Of a DNA stretch of 64,000 nt, positions 13,601 to 25,750 are shown one piece after another. Made by a program: the position numbers and the translations under genes. Source of the DNA: Brugia malayi (lineage: Eukaryota; Nematoda; Chromadorea; Rhabditida; Onchocercidae). Where the stretch lies: assembly GCF_000002995.4 (NCBI RefSeq), contig NW_025062479.1, positions 20,518,721 through 20,582,720 of the forward strand, written 5' to 3'. Position 1 is the stretch's first letter; every line of letters begins with the position of its first letter. Under the pieces are notes generated by a model that saw only the letters and a program-made list of their open reading frames with translations, did not search any database and was not told the DNA's origin.

Positions 13601-14482
13601 TTAATTTGATTTACTATCAATATGTATCACAATATACATAAATTACACCTACAAATTCAAAAACCAGTCGGCGAACGTATCGCAGTTAATTATTAATGCA
13701 TTCGGATTAATAATAACACTGGACATAATTCACTATTATTAGATCACTTATTCCTGTCACCAATAATGTTATTCTATCATTAGTTTTTTCTTTTTTTGAC
13801 AAAGTACTCCTTTTATATTTGTTTTGTTACATTTTAAAATTAATATATACGAGGATAATTTAGTCTAACTTCTGTCATAGAAATATGAATAATCAAAATA
13901 ATTCAATATCTTTGTATCTAATCCTCGAAATCCATGACAAAAAGCAGGAATTCAAGCTATTTCAGAAATATATGAAATAAAATTAGAAGAAATAAATGAT
14001 TAATATAGCTGCATTCATAATTAATAAATCGTAATAATTACTAAAGTTACTAGCAAAGTAAAAATTTTTTAAAATCAAATGCAAATAAAAATCTTTTTTT
14101 TTTTTCTCCTAGTGAATAACACTGGAAGCACAAAATAGAACACTATCGAAAATAGAACATTTAATTCTTCATTATATCAAATAATTCAGGAAGGTGAAAT
14201 ATAAATGAATAATTTGTACAAAAAAGTGAGGTAGGAACAATTATTTAAACTTAGTTTAATGACTCATTTATCTTTTATCAATTCATAAAATCTTCTAATC
14301 TTTTACTACAACTGTGACAATATTAAAAATCACTGAGTGTAACATTTTGCGAATAAAATATTTAATTGCATTTATGCGTTACCAAGCTCTTATCTTTAAT
14401 TTTAGTCAATAAATATACCAAATTTTCTAAGTTCAAATGCAAATGACATAACATTGTACAAGTGGAATGGTAACGAGTTGTT
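10687..14482. other. Intergenic region, no clear gene
   Basis: Mostly AT-rich sequence with ATN-type repeats (12361-12520, 13530-13590) and a short (TA)n at 12908-12926. Slightly more complex islands occur at 10980-11110 and 11918-12109. In the second, a plus-strand ATG at 11918 opens MQTTGPLSRISFQQ before a TGA. A separate stretch after an AG at 12034 encodes a very charged tail (KAFEQKDAKEDQIKKSG...) ending in TAA at 12107-12109. The two pieces do not join in phase through the GT donors I can see, so I do not call a gene. A diverged direct repeat around TTATCAATCAAT lies at 11380-11440. Confidence 0.4.
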
Positions 14483-17400
14483 TCATAATGTTTTCAAACA
14501 AACTGCAACAGCTTTCGATAACAGTTGACGATTTTCTCGACTTGAACTACTAATAACTGTTCGAAAACCGCCATTTTTAATACATACAGAAGCGTTAAGA
14601 GTATCCTGAAATTATATAAGTTAAATTCGTAAATAAGTGAATCAGCAAATTAGTCATGCAAAAAGACTGGATGATAAATAATCCCTGGAATTATCTATTG
14701 CAATGATATTTAAAATTTTGCTCTTTTCTGATTATTAATCACTTTACATTCACCATTTAAAAACAATGTTTGGTATCTAATACAAGATCTAAATAAAGCG
14801 AAGAAATAAAAATATAAACGCTTACACATGTGAAACAAACATTCCCATTAATTTCACTCCGTGAATATTTCAAATTCATCTGAAAATACCAACTGAATAA
14901 ATACAAAATCTGGCATAATAAATGAAACTACTAGATGAATACTAGTGCTACATTATCATTTTAAAGTACATGTTACATTAATATTTTATGAGGAATATGA
15001 TAGGACACGAGACAATTCCTTTTGATCCATATTTAAATTAAGCAGTTGACAATGTGCATAGGAATAGTTATAAAGTCGAAAATCTTTCCTATTTCATTAT
15101 TCAGTGAATTGAAATCAAAGAAAAATTCGACAGCAAAGCAAATTTACCTTTCCTAAAGCTTGAGCGAATGTTTCAGCACTCAGTTTTCCAACACAAACAT
15201 TCCTTATTTTTGAGTTCATATCTGGCTAAAAATAGCTAGGCGAAGTACTAAATAGACGCTGGACTTTCCGAAAAAAAAAAAAAAAAAACTCACTGAATTG
15301 ATAGCAACTTACATTAAGCTCCAAAATATTATCATATACTGAAAGAATTCCCTTGAGTGACGAAAGTCCAATGTCACCATGATCATAATGTCCACGTAAC
15401 TCAATACATCGAAGAGTCTGAAAGCTAATATTAATAGTAAGAAAGAATAGAATATATAATTATAATTACTTGACTTCCAGTCGATAATAATGGAGTTTAT
15501 TTAAAACGAAAATGCCTTTTCTAGGAAATGTGTCTAGCTCATTTCTAAATATTCAGCTTTCACAAAAGCAGTCTCCATCAGTTTTTCTCAAAATTTCGAC
15601 CGTCTCTTACTACATAGCTGAGAAGTCGAATAAACCAGTTTAATTACCAAATACTATTACAAACAAATAAAGTAGTACAATTCGTTCTGCAAAAAAAAGA
15701 AAAAAAAAACATACGTCTGGATGTAAACGAACTCTTTTTGTTTTTGCTGTCGAAGGTATCGTAAAAGTGTCGCCATAACGAAAAGTAGCTCTCGCATTCT
15801 ATGAATAAAAATTAAACTTATTTTCATAACTTTATTACAGATAGCACTTGATTCAGTGCAAGAAAGAAAAAATTCAAACACAAACCTTCAGAAACAACTC
15901 TGGATTTACAAACTTTGCTAAAAAACACAAAATGATGTGCAACAAAATAAACTATTCACACAATTTACAGCTGTTTTTTGTTGTTATTGCAACTACATTT
16001 CCACATTTACTTAGATGAAAAAAGTAAGCAAAAAAAAAAAAAAAAAAAAAACAAAAAATACAAGAAAAAAACGCTTACATATGCAACAACAAAATCGGTA
16101 CGTTGAGATGAATTTGGTGGCGGTTGTGTGTAAACTTCGGGCATAACCAAAAGCTTTGGCGCTAAATCCGGCAATATAGAAGGATTAAGCTGTGAAAAAT
16201 CTAACCTTGTCTCAATTGGAAAGAAAAAAGCACGTATTGAAAGTTTTTCATATGGTCCATACACATTCTGAATTGGATAATCTGGATCTAAAACGAAAGT
16301 TTCTTGATGAAATTTATGAGTTCTCTGAATTCAAACTAACATACAATCTAACCAAAGAGTGATTTATAGTAAACGATTGATATTGTAAACTACACCTAAA
16401 AGAAAATAATGCGTGATGTGATAATGTATATTTGAACAAATCGTGTTTAATTTTTTACTTTTTTCAAATGATCAAATTGAAGAATTAAAATTTTACCTGT
16501 CATAATCAGTGCATTCTTTGAATCATTCCCCCACATTTCTAGAAAATGTACAGCATTACCGATTCGTAATGAAGGATGTCCAGTAAAAATAACACATGGA
16601 GTTCGCATTTGTCGACAAAAATCCCCATAAATATTATCATAAACTTTTAAGCGACCATTTCTTGAAGTCTAAAAAAAAAAGATGAAATGTCCGAAATTTA
16701 TTTCAGTGTCATGAGTTAAAAATAAATTTAAATATTTTGCTATTTACGGGTAATATTCCTTCATAAACAGCGCATCTATCTTAGTGGCCTATCCTATTAT
16801 TGTAGCATCAATTGTTGGTACAATAAAACGAAAATCATACGTAAATAGAACATGAAATGACTGATTATTAACAATTTTTCTTAATTTAATTGAAAAATCT
16901 TCTGAACAAAAAAGTACCAGTCCATGTTTAAATGGCTCTTCTGGTATATTCACCATACTTTGCTTCTTTTCAGATAACCATTCAACATAAATATTTGAAT
17001 ATGCTAAAGTACTCTCGGCAACTGGTGAAATAAAATATACAGGAACATCCACTGGTACATCATGCTTGAAATAGTTTATTACGACTAACAAAATCCGATA
17101 AATATGATGCATTTTCCAAAAGGTTCAAAATGACTTTAAAACACGAATTATACAATTATGTAAGTTTCTTTACCTGATCTAACTGCATCGAAATAACTTC
17201 AAGCAAATCGTAAAGTATACCCGTTGGACAAATTGGCATCAATACAGAACCATTTCTCTTAAGTGTATCAGCGATGACAGCAAATGCATGGCATACCTTA
17301 AATTTAAAGCCTAATGGTGGTGTTATGACAATGATTTGCCTCGAAATATCAATATATAATAAATGGATCACACAATTGAAAAGTAAAATTTTAATCTGGA

Positions 17401-20400
17401 AACATTTATTAATTCGAATAAATGGTAAAAGAAAAAACGTTATTTCGAACACTCACAAAACTTTGCACTTTTTTTGCAAAACTTATCATCAAGGCTACTT
17501 TGGTTTCTAGTTCCTTTAAAGTCTTTGGTTTCTCGGTTTAGTCATCAGAATTTTCGTGGTCATCACCCTAATGAATAATCCATAAAGAATATTTTTTATG
17601 TAGCATAAAGAACGACTAAACACTAAGAATTCAAGCAATGGAGGTCCCAAATCCTGATCAATAAATTCAACCAATAAATTCATAGATCATGCAAGAGATA
17701 TTTATTATACTTTTTATCATTTTTTTTCACTCTTAAATTCTCTTTTCGTCTAGCCGAATGGTTAATTTACAGACTACTGATTGAAAGCTAAACAATATAG
17801 CACGAAAACATCTGACTGGGAATACTGATCAACTACAAAACGTTGCGTATGCAAGTAACAAAACTTCTTACTGATGTTTCAGGACTATGTTCCGGAAAGC
17901 GACAAATGGAAGTCAGTATAAGAGCATCACAACCACGAAGTTGATCCCACTGAACCGGTTTTGTATGTGAATTTCTTGAGGATGTTGCTGACAAATAGCC
18001 TATCTGAAAGTGTCAAAAATATTTTCGTAATATGCATGTCGTAATACATAATACGCACGAAAATTCTTATAATTCTAATCACATAGTCATAATTTATGTC
18101 AGACATTAAAAGCTTGCAATATCATTTCACTAGAAGAAAAAAGTCACTTTCAACGGTTCAAATTCTTAAAACGATATGTTGAAAAAATATAGAAAGCAGT
18201 GGAATAAATTTCTGGAGAATAATTGTACACGCCCCAAAAATGCATATATATATATATACTTCCCGTACATATATAGAATACAATAAGTCTTAAAAGAAAT
18301 GAATAAATAAGTGATCTGAAAATAAGATACTGAAATAACATAAAATGGAATTCAATTTTATAGAAATGTGTACCTTTTCATGTTCGGTACGGACAATCCA
18401 ATTACATGATCCTATTGAATAACCACTTGAATATGCCGCAACCGTTGCAGCACCGTGAATGTTCTATAAAATCAAAATACTAATTAATTACTTCCAAAAT
18501 ATGTAGCAAATAAGGCTTACAATTCGGTTAAATTGCCAATCTTTGTTTAGTAACATTAATTTCATAGCATTTTTGTATAATCGTATATCAGAAATATTGA
18601 TATCATATGTTCCATACAATGTCATTTTATTATTATTTGCAGCATATCGCAATATGCGGGTATGAAGAATCTACCGAATAACTCTAGACATTTGTATCAC
18701 GGCCAAATAACTCTATATATTTGTATTATGGCTGCGTAATTCTTATGTTCTAAACATATTTGTTGAGTATAATTTAGTCATATATAATTTCCCCTCAACA
18801 CTTCATCATAATCTTAAGAAATGACAAAACTTTTAAAATCATCATAGTCTGAAAATACTGCTAGATGAAATTTTACTGGAAAATGTCTTAAACTTACAAT
18901 GGATTCTCGAAATGACACTCGTTGCACTTTTGCCAAGCAATTTTCCATTTGTTCACGACTATAAAATGGTCTCCATTCACGTGGATCACTCGTTGGAACA
19001 TTAGGGAAACTCCTAAAAACTGAACTATATTGATTTAAGACACAAAACTACCGTTTTGTCCCTTAAATTCCAATATCAAATGGCAATGTATAAAATTAAT
19101 AAGGTAATGTATAAAATTAATAGTTATCACACAATATTTTTTTAGGCAGGAATTTTAAAGAATAATTCAAGGATATTGCATGCAAAACATACGGACAAAC
19201 AGAGAAAACTTGCAAAGAACATACATGAACAATGCTGGTTTCTTCCATGAATAGTCTTGTTCCTCTCGATCCACCCTATCGAAGAAATCCAACAATTCTT
19301 CCATAACTAATCTTGAAAAAATTAAGCAATTAGCAAAATTAAATGAATTACTTATATAAATATATAATGATTGCTCTGAAGAAATTTTCTCGTTTTACCC
19401 CAATAATCCTATTAGATCGAACCGTTATCCCAAATTTAAATTTTAATAAAATATTATAAGGAATATAACGAATATCACTTTAATAACCTTCCGAGTTGAA
19501 GTGTTGGATCAGTTGCATAAACGACACCGGTGAATTTTGTTTCTTCTGTAAAAAATGGCAGTGCAAGAAGAGACATCCAATTCGACACCAATATCGCATC
19601 TACAGAATCCATTGATGTACAGCAAATCTGAAGAATTGCAACTTTCTTAAACCAACTAAAAATTGATATTAACTATGAAATGAGTGAATAAAAAGATTGG
19701 AATAATATGGAAGTAGTTTTAGCTAAGAATAATTCAACTGAAATTTAAAAAAGAAAAAAAAAAAAATTACCTGTGCTGGATGTACCTCAAACGGCCCATC
19801 AATAAGGACATGTTCCCCGTGGCGTTTAAGACAATACTTCGGTGCATTTTTTGGATACATTGGTAAGTTTGAAAAAAGTTTACTGAAATTTGAAAACCAC
19901 ATCATAAATATACTACACAATGTATTTGAATAACTATAAAGTTCTCAAAAATAAAAAAAGAAAAAAAAAACAATGTAAGAAAAAAAGAAAACTGCATAGT
20001 GGAAGCATTACAAGTGCAAAAACCGCAACTAGCTAGCTGAGGAAAAACTAATAATTCTGCATATGTTTTTTTCCAGCTTGATAAAATTAAAAAAAAAAAA
20101 GAGAAAAAACGAAAAAAAAGACTTTTTTATGATAAATGATTTCCAGAAATATAAAAAAGGATAAAATTTTCGAAATATAAAAAAGGATAAAATAAAATGG
20201 TAAATTAAACAGGAAAAATTGAATGTAACCTTTTATAAAGCGCAGCTGGAAGAAATGATGAAAGTGCATCCATATTAACAGCACAATCTAATAGTATACA
20301 TGCCGATGACCATTTCAGTAATAAACATGGCCGATATGGTTGAGGTGATAAAGGTATCTGTAAGAGAATCTTCACCGTACTGACTAAAATTGTCGAATCT

Positions 20401-20712
20401 AACTTACGCACAAACTGGAAAGTATTTGTGCTATTTTGCAACTCTTTTAATTGTCCAAAAAGTGATCAATGAAAAGTTTGAAAATTTTTATGCAAATACA
20501 TAACTAGAAGAAATAATATTAAATCATTATGACATCTTAAATTGATAGAGCAAAGCAACTAATTTACTTAACTGATTGAAAAACATCTAATTAGAAAATT
20601 CCTGGAGAACTGAATTCATTAGATAATAATCTACTTCTTTTGTAGCAAAAAAAAAAAATCATTAACTGTGCTTATTATAAATTAGCAGCAAGAAAATGCT
20701 CACCAATTCCAT
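14483..20712 (-). CDS. ints-9: Integrator complex subunit 9 (metallo-beta-lactamase/beta-CASP fold)
   Basis: INTS9 pairs with INTS11 in the Integrator cleavage module, which cuts snRNA and other Pol II transcripts in the nucleus. Exons 5' to 3': 20712-20704, 20357-20230, 19882-19771, 19627-19488, 19311-19225, 19012-18898, 18463-18374, 18003-17872, 17567-17457 (or its shorter form), 17296-17174, 17064-16918, 16668-16497, 16287-16079, 15798-15715, 15417-15313, 15225-15148, 14879-14826, 14605-14483. The other phases agree throughout. Family landmarks are FTGVVYATDP, SSGYSIGSCNWI, NGSVLMPICPTG, VPVYFISPVAES, CVIFTGHPSLRIG and PEVYTQPPP. The zinc-binding His motif of active nucleases is replaced (SNWMSLLALPF), as expected of the inactive INTS9 branch. 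The start is a 3-codon exon (MEL), and the next exon aligns with the INTS9 N-terminus. The first 111-nt form of exon 9 contains an in-frame TAA. With a 3' acceptor the protein is 660 aa, close to the human length of about 658; skipping the exon gives 635 aa. Confidence 0.9.
17538..17540 (-). other. ints-9: In-frame TAA in INTS9 exon 9
   Basis: If exon 9 starts at the good acceptor TTCATTAG (exon 17567-17457, 111 nt, phase 0 on both sides), its tenth codon is TAA. The same frame continues after it with a plausible segment (ELETKVALMISFAKK) up to a GTGAGT donor. Starting instead after ACCGAG (exon 17531-17457, 75 nt) avoids the stop and keeps phase, but that acceptor lacks a pyrimidine tract. 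Skipping the exon also keeps phase. Confidence 0.6.
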
Positions 20713-22215
20713 TATACCCGAACTGCTAGCTTTTGCCAATTACTGGTGACAGTTACACTTCGTTGACAAAAATCGCTGTTTAAAAAAACGAAGATTACTT
20801 TGCTCCAATATTAACGCTCTTCATTAAAGAAACAAAATAAAGAGAAAAAATAACTGACAAGATATTATCACTTAAATATTAATCATCATATAACATATTT
20901 AAAATTGAGAGAAAAAAAATACCATAAATAAGAATTATTTTAAAATTAATTTGAAAAATGACACAGCAAAATTATTTGGCAGTAAAATAAATTACTAATG
21001 CAATTTGCATTATTTCTAATTATCAAACTTCTAATTATCAAACATCTCTTCTACAACCTGCAACGAAAAAAAAAAGAAAAGCAAAGCAGAAGTTAATCCA
21101 CAAATTATCAGTGCTATTTTCAAAAGTGTCGCATCAATCGCATCTCGAATATAAGCCTACCATTAGCATTCATCAATATTAACGACGAAAATTCGGCAGT
21201 ATTAGTTCAGTTAATCGTTTTGTAGTTGCTTGTGTGGTAATCTTTCAAACTATTGCATAATTTTAGCCGGATGTCTTGTCCGGTATTTATCCGGCTATTT
21301 TGTCCAGTCAAAATCAAGAAATAACGAGAGAGAGAGAAAAAAGGTGAGAGAGGAAGAGAAATATCGCAAGACAAATTGCGATTAACTTTGTCATTTATCT
21401 ATTTTGATTCATTTTTTAAATTAATCCTGTTTTATTATTATTTGTACTCTTTCCATTTCTTTCTATTATTGCTGTGCTTTCATTTATGTCACTCACACAT
21501 AATTTAATTTAATTAAATCTTTTTCCTTTCCTTATTTGCATTCATGACTAGTTATTACTTTGTTTTAATTTGATTTCTATTTATAATTTTAAAAACTTCG
21601 GAATTTTTTATAATTGCTCTCATTTGCATATTGTTTGTTTCTTTTTTCGGAATAAAGTTAATAGATATTTCTGTTTATTTTTATTTGCACATGTTTTGTC
21701 AATTTTAATTTTAAATACCTCATTCACCACTTTTAATTCACTTATTGTATTAACTTGGACTTTTTTTTTCCTGAAATCTTTAGTAAATCTTTATGGAAAT
21801 GACTTATTTAGTTAATTAATCAAATTACTGATTTCAACGTTGATAGCTTTTACACGTATTTCATGAAATCTTTGAGTTTATTAATGGTCGAAGTAAATAC
21901 AAATTCATGGGATATTTTGATTCTTTTTTTGACCTAAACGACTTCAAAATTCCCTATTTTACAACAGTTTCGATTCAGTCTGCTTTTTACGAAGCATGCG
22001 ATTAAATAATGCTGAACGATTAATAATGAAAAAATCAGGATGTAGACAGCAAGTATCACCAGTGTATCCAAGATTGATCCTTAGCTTAAAATATCTAATT
22101 TAATTACTGAATAGACCTAATTTGAAATGCTAAAATAATTATAAGTGAGAAGTCGTACACAATAGAATTGTGGTACTACATGCATACTGAACATCAAATG
22201 ATGGAAGTATTTCAG
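20713..22215. promoter_or_regulatory. Divergent intergenic region between ints-9 and the S4-domain gene
   Basis: The 1.5 kb between two divergent starts probably carries both promoters. A purine-rich GA tract lies at about 21325-21360. About 21120-21300 is more complex, with CCGGATGTCTTGTCCGG-type repeats: three short copies of a TTATCCGG/TTTTGTCC motif around 21265-21305. The plus-strand open frame at 21570-21815 is T-rich and has no family signal. Nothing here is a proven element. Confidence 0.35.
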
Positions 22216-23240
22216 ATGACAACTTTAACGATATCACGATTGTTACGCTTAAATCACACTTCGGATTATGGTACCATCAATGTGCTACGTGAATTCCAAA
22301 CATTCGGAGGACTTTGTAAGAATAATCGACGACCAAAAATAGACATTGGTGTTGAGATACCTGATGATGGCTTACCGAAAGATTATCGATTACAAGTTTT
22401 CAAGGTGAGCAGTCGACGACTTGATTCGATCGTTTCTAGAGCAGTTGGACAAGGACGAGGGTTCGTATTTCTTCAGTCTTTTTCTTTTAGTTTCCCACTT
22501 TTTTTTTTTTAAAATGAGTGGTTAAGTTTACGTTTAAATTAATTGAATTATATAGCAATTTTAGTTATCTCTTTTGTTTTCCTAGACAATATAATTACAG
22601 ATGATTACCATGCATCACAAGATATGGGAGTTCTTTGTAAGTATTATTACGGAAAAAATGATAACTGCTAGTAGTGATTAATAGAGATTTTGGTGAAAAT
22701 CTGGTTTCAGACAAGCTGAAAAGTTGATTTTAACAGGTAAAGTGCAAATAAACGAGGAAGATATACCGAAAAAAGCGGCTTATTATGTAAGTATTTGATC
22801 TTAAAAGTATCATCACTATAGATAATTAGCAGTTCATTTATGAACAGTTTAGTACTGCTCCATCAATTCCAAAAATGAATGCATTCCAGAACATTTTTTA
22901 CAGAAACTGTAAAGAAAAAACCAAAAAATTGAAATTCCCAACTAATTGCTGTAATTGTTATTATTCCATCTACCAAATATTTATCGCCTTCAAATTTGTC
23001 CATTGATTTTATTGAAAGAAAAATGTTTGCTAAAAATCGAAAGAAATAATATACAACGAAGTACAGGTACAACAGAACGACATAATTGATATCTGGAAGC
23101 AACCGGTGGAGGGTAACACTAAATTTGCTGAAGTTCATAGAATCGAAATAATCAATTATATTCTAACTGATCAAGGCTATGATATCAACCTAAAATCATG
23201 GAAAGACTTCTATGTACAAAATTGGCGTGATAAAAACTAA
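22216..23240 (+). CDS. S4-domain mitochondrial RNA-binding protein, MTRES1-like
   Basis: Three exons (22216-22460, 22711-22786, 23067-23240) join in phase to 495 nt and 164 aa. The ATG follows GTATTTCAG directly, a strong trans-splice acceptor, so I prefer it to the upstream in-frame ATG at 22168. The N-terminus MTTLTISRLLRLNH is basic and amphipathic, like a mitochondrial targeting peptide. The middle is a minimal S4 RNA-binding fold: RRLDSIVSRAVGQGRG, then AEKLILTGKVQINEED and IPKKAAYYV. The C-terminal helix region (RIEIINYIL ... KSWKDFYVQNW) resembles MTRES1 (C6orf203), which binds mitochondrial RNA and ribosomes and supports mitochondrial transcription. Introns are 250 and 280 bp. The family call rests on the S4 layout and the tail; another small S4 protein remains possible. 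Confidence 0.75.
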
Positions 23241-24102
23241 GCTATGGTAATAAGCTGTAATACGGGATTTTCAGAGCGTTGTTTTGTTGTATATAGCAAA
23301 GTATGAAAAATTCATATCTCTTAGTACTCGGATTTTTCGTAGTTATCTGTGACACCAACTGCTAACTTTTGCTAGTGAACTCTTCAGAACGATTATAAAA
23401 TATAAGACATGATAAATTAGATGACTTCATATGGAATTCTACCAGCGCTGATTTTCAACAATAGTATTGTAAGCACTTTATTTTTATTAATTTTTTTTTT
23501 TTGTCATATTTTTTTTGTCCTTATTTCGTTGTCTTTTTCCATTTTGTTTGCAAAGACTTTGTCTCTTTTGTCTGCTGGTAATTTCCATTATTTTCATATT
23601 GTGATTTGGAATTTAAAACTATTTATAAGTGCTCAATGAAATGAATAAATAAGATTATTGTAAATAGTAGTGGTTTTCGAATGACTTCGAAATCGTAGAT
23701 ATGTGAAGCAACCTATATAACAACTAACATAAGCATTATGCTTTCACTGAGATTCTAAAAAAAGTTGACAAGTCATACTCTAAAAAAATAAAAAATAATG
23801 TCCTTAATAGTTTTTCAGTCATAAATTTCTGTTTCGAACTAAAAAAGAGCACAATCAACTAAACAATTTTTTAAGATTGAGGATAAAGTCTTATAGTATT
23901 CTTAATTACTGTAGATTATTTGATTCGATGTTATACTTATGTTTACTTCGAGACTATTCATTAAAGCATAAGATGTTCTAATAATTCAGAAAAGAAACTG
24001 TAGGAATAAAATAATTCATTAAAACAAAGTGGTATTCATGGAAACTATACTCGGTAATTAAATATCATTACAAGTCAGATCATTATGGTTTCTAATCTCA
24101 CA
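23241..24102. other. Convergent intergenic spacer
   Basis: This 0.86 kb separates the 3' ends of the S4-domain gene (plus) and ndc-80 (minus). It is AT-rich, with no coding signal in any frame beyond chance. The 72-codon frame at 23421-23639 is mostly T-run derived. Confidence 0.5.
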
Positions 24103-25706
24103 TTAATCATCAGTGAAATTATTTAAAGCTTCTCGTAACAGCTTTTCGTCGTCACGTAACTGAAGTTGGCATTTCTGCAATATAGCGAGAATCAATTCGA
24201 TATCGCGAAATCAAAAAAAAAACGACTGGATTATATTATATAAATGCAACAACCAGAAAATTTTTGGAAAGTAAAACTATTGGGAAAAGAAAGCAACGTG
24301 CATATTGACCTTAAGATTTTCCCACTGTTCCACTAAAATCGAAAACTTCACTGCCACTTCATTCACAATTTTCTTCTTTGCTTCATTAAATTCGATTTGT
24401 CGAGATTGCAGAGTTTTTCGTACTTCCGCAAGCTGTTCATGCACGGAAAGCTGAAATTGCTCGTGTGATTTCAGTTCACTATTAGTTACTTTATAATGGA
24501 CATATGCCATTTCACAGGGAGATAATCAAAAAAAAAAAAAAAAAAAAAAAAAAAACAGTAATGAAAGAGTGGTTATTTGATTTCCGTGTAAACTGAAACA
24601 ATAAAATCGAGCAGTGATAAATTTTTACTTTTCCATTGCGGAGAGCATGCAAGCTATCAAGCTCACTCTGTGCCACATCCACTTCCAATGACGTCTTTTG
24701 ACGTTCTTCTTCCCAATCCTCACGCTTGAGCGTAAAATCGTGAGACTAAAAAATTATCATGATTTCGGTCTCATGCTTTTCGCGTAATTACATTAGAAAT
24801 ATTAAAAAAAATAAAAAAATACCATTTTTGAAATTTGTCGCTGATTACACTTCAAATTTTCTATTGAAAATGCTTGCTTTTGTCTTAGTTCAGTCACATC
24901 CTTGTTTACGGTTATTAGTTTCTCTTCCGTATTCTTAATCCAACTGTTAATTTCGTTGCTAAGTTCATCCAACTTCTCCTGGAAATAACTTAGAATATTT
25001 TATTCGTTGCAGTAGTCCATTTCTTTTATGATTTACCAACAGCATACTATTGCTAGTGCAGCAAAGAAATCAAAAAGCAATATGAACACTTCAACATTAT
25101 CCCTGAACTTAATTTAACAATTTAACAAAGCTGTTATTAATATTTCTTTTTTTTCTGTTAATATTGCTCTGGCAAAGGTAAAATATAAGAAAAATTCCTG
25201 ATTATTTTTGTATCCTTAACTTTTAACAAAAAATATGCTGTCGATAATTTTATTAATTTAATACAGCTATCAGGCACAAAAGAAATATAAAAACATTGAC
25301 TACTTCAATTTTATTAAGATATTCCACAAAATGGGGTTCATTCGGAGAATTTTGATCCAGCACATCAATGAACGGATCATACGCCCCAAACACCATTCTG
25401 CTTACATCCTCGAAGGTTCTGACAAATACTCGATAACGTTCACGTAACTGTAATACTTAACAATCATTCAATAAACTCAGGTTTTTGCGGCAAATATTTC
25501 TTAAAATTTCATATGATCATCAACAAGGACGTCCGAGGAAATTTTCAGTCAACCACCGCGATATCATACCACCTAAATGAAATCTCTATCCCTGTAGGCA
25601 CTAGCAATATATATATATAATAAGTCAATATGTGTTGATTTTTCCCTCAAAATTCTACCTACAAATAATTTTGTCATATCTGACAATACAATACAGATAG
25701 CCTTCA

Positions 25707-25750
<44 letters not shown>

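Noticed and set aside
21570..21815. 81-codon plus-strand open frame in the ints-9/S4-gene spacer
   Set aside because: Phe/Leu/Ile-rich product from T-rich DNA, no domain, no acceptor at the start; typical of chance frames in this composition.
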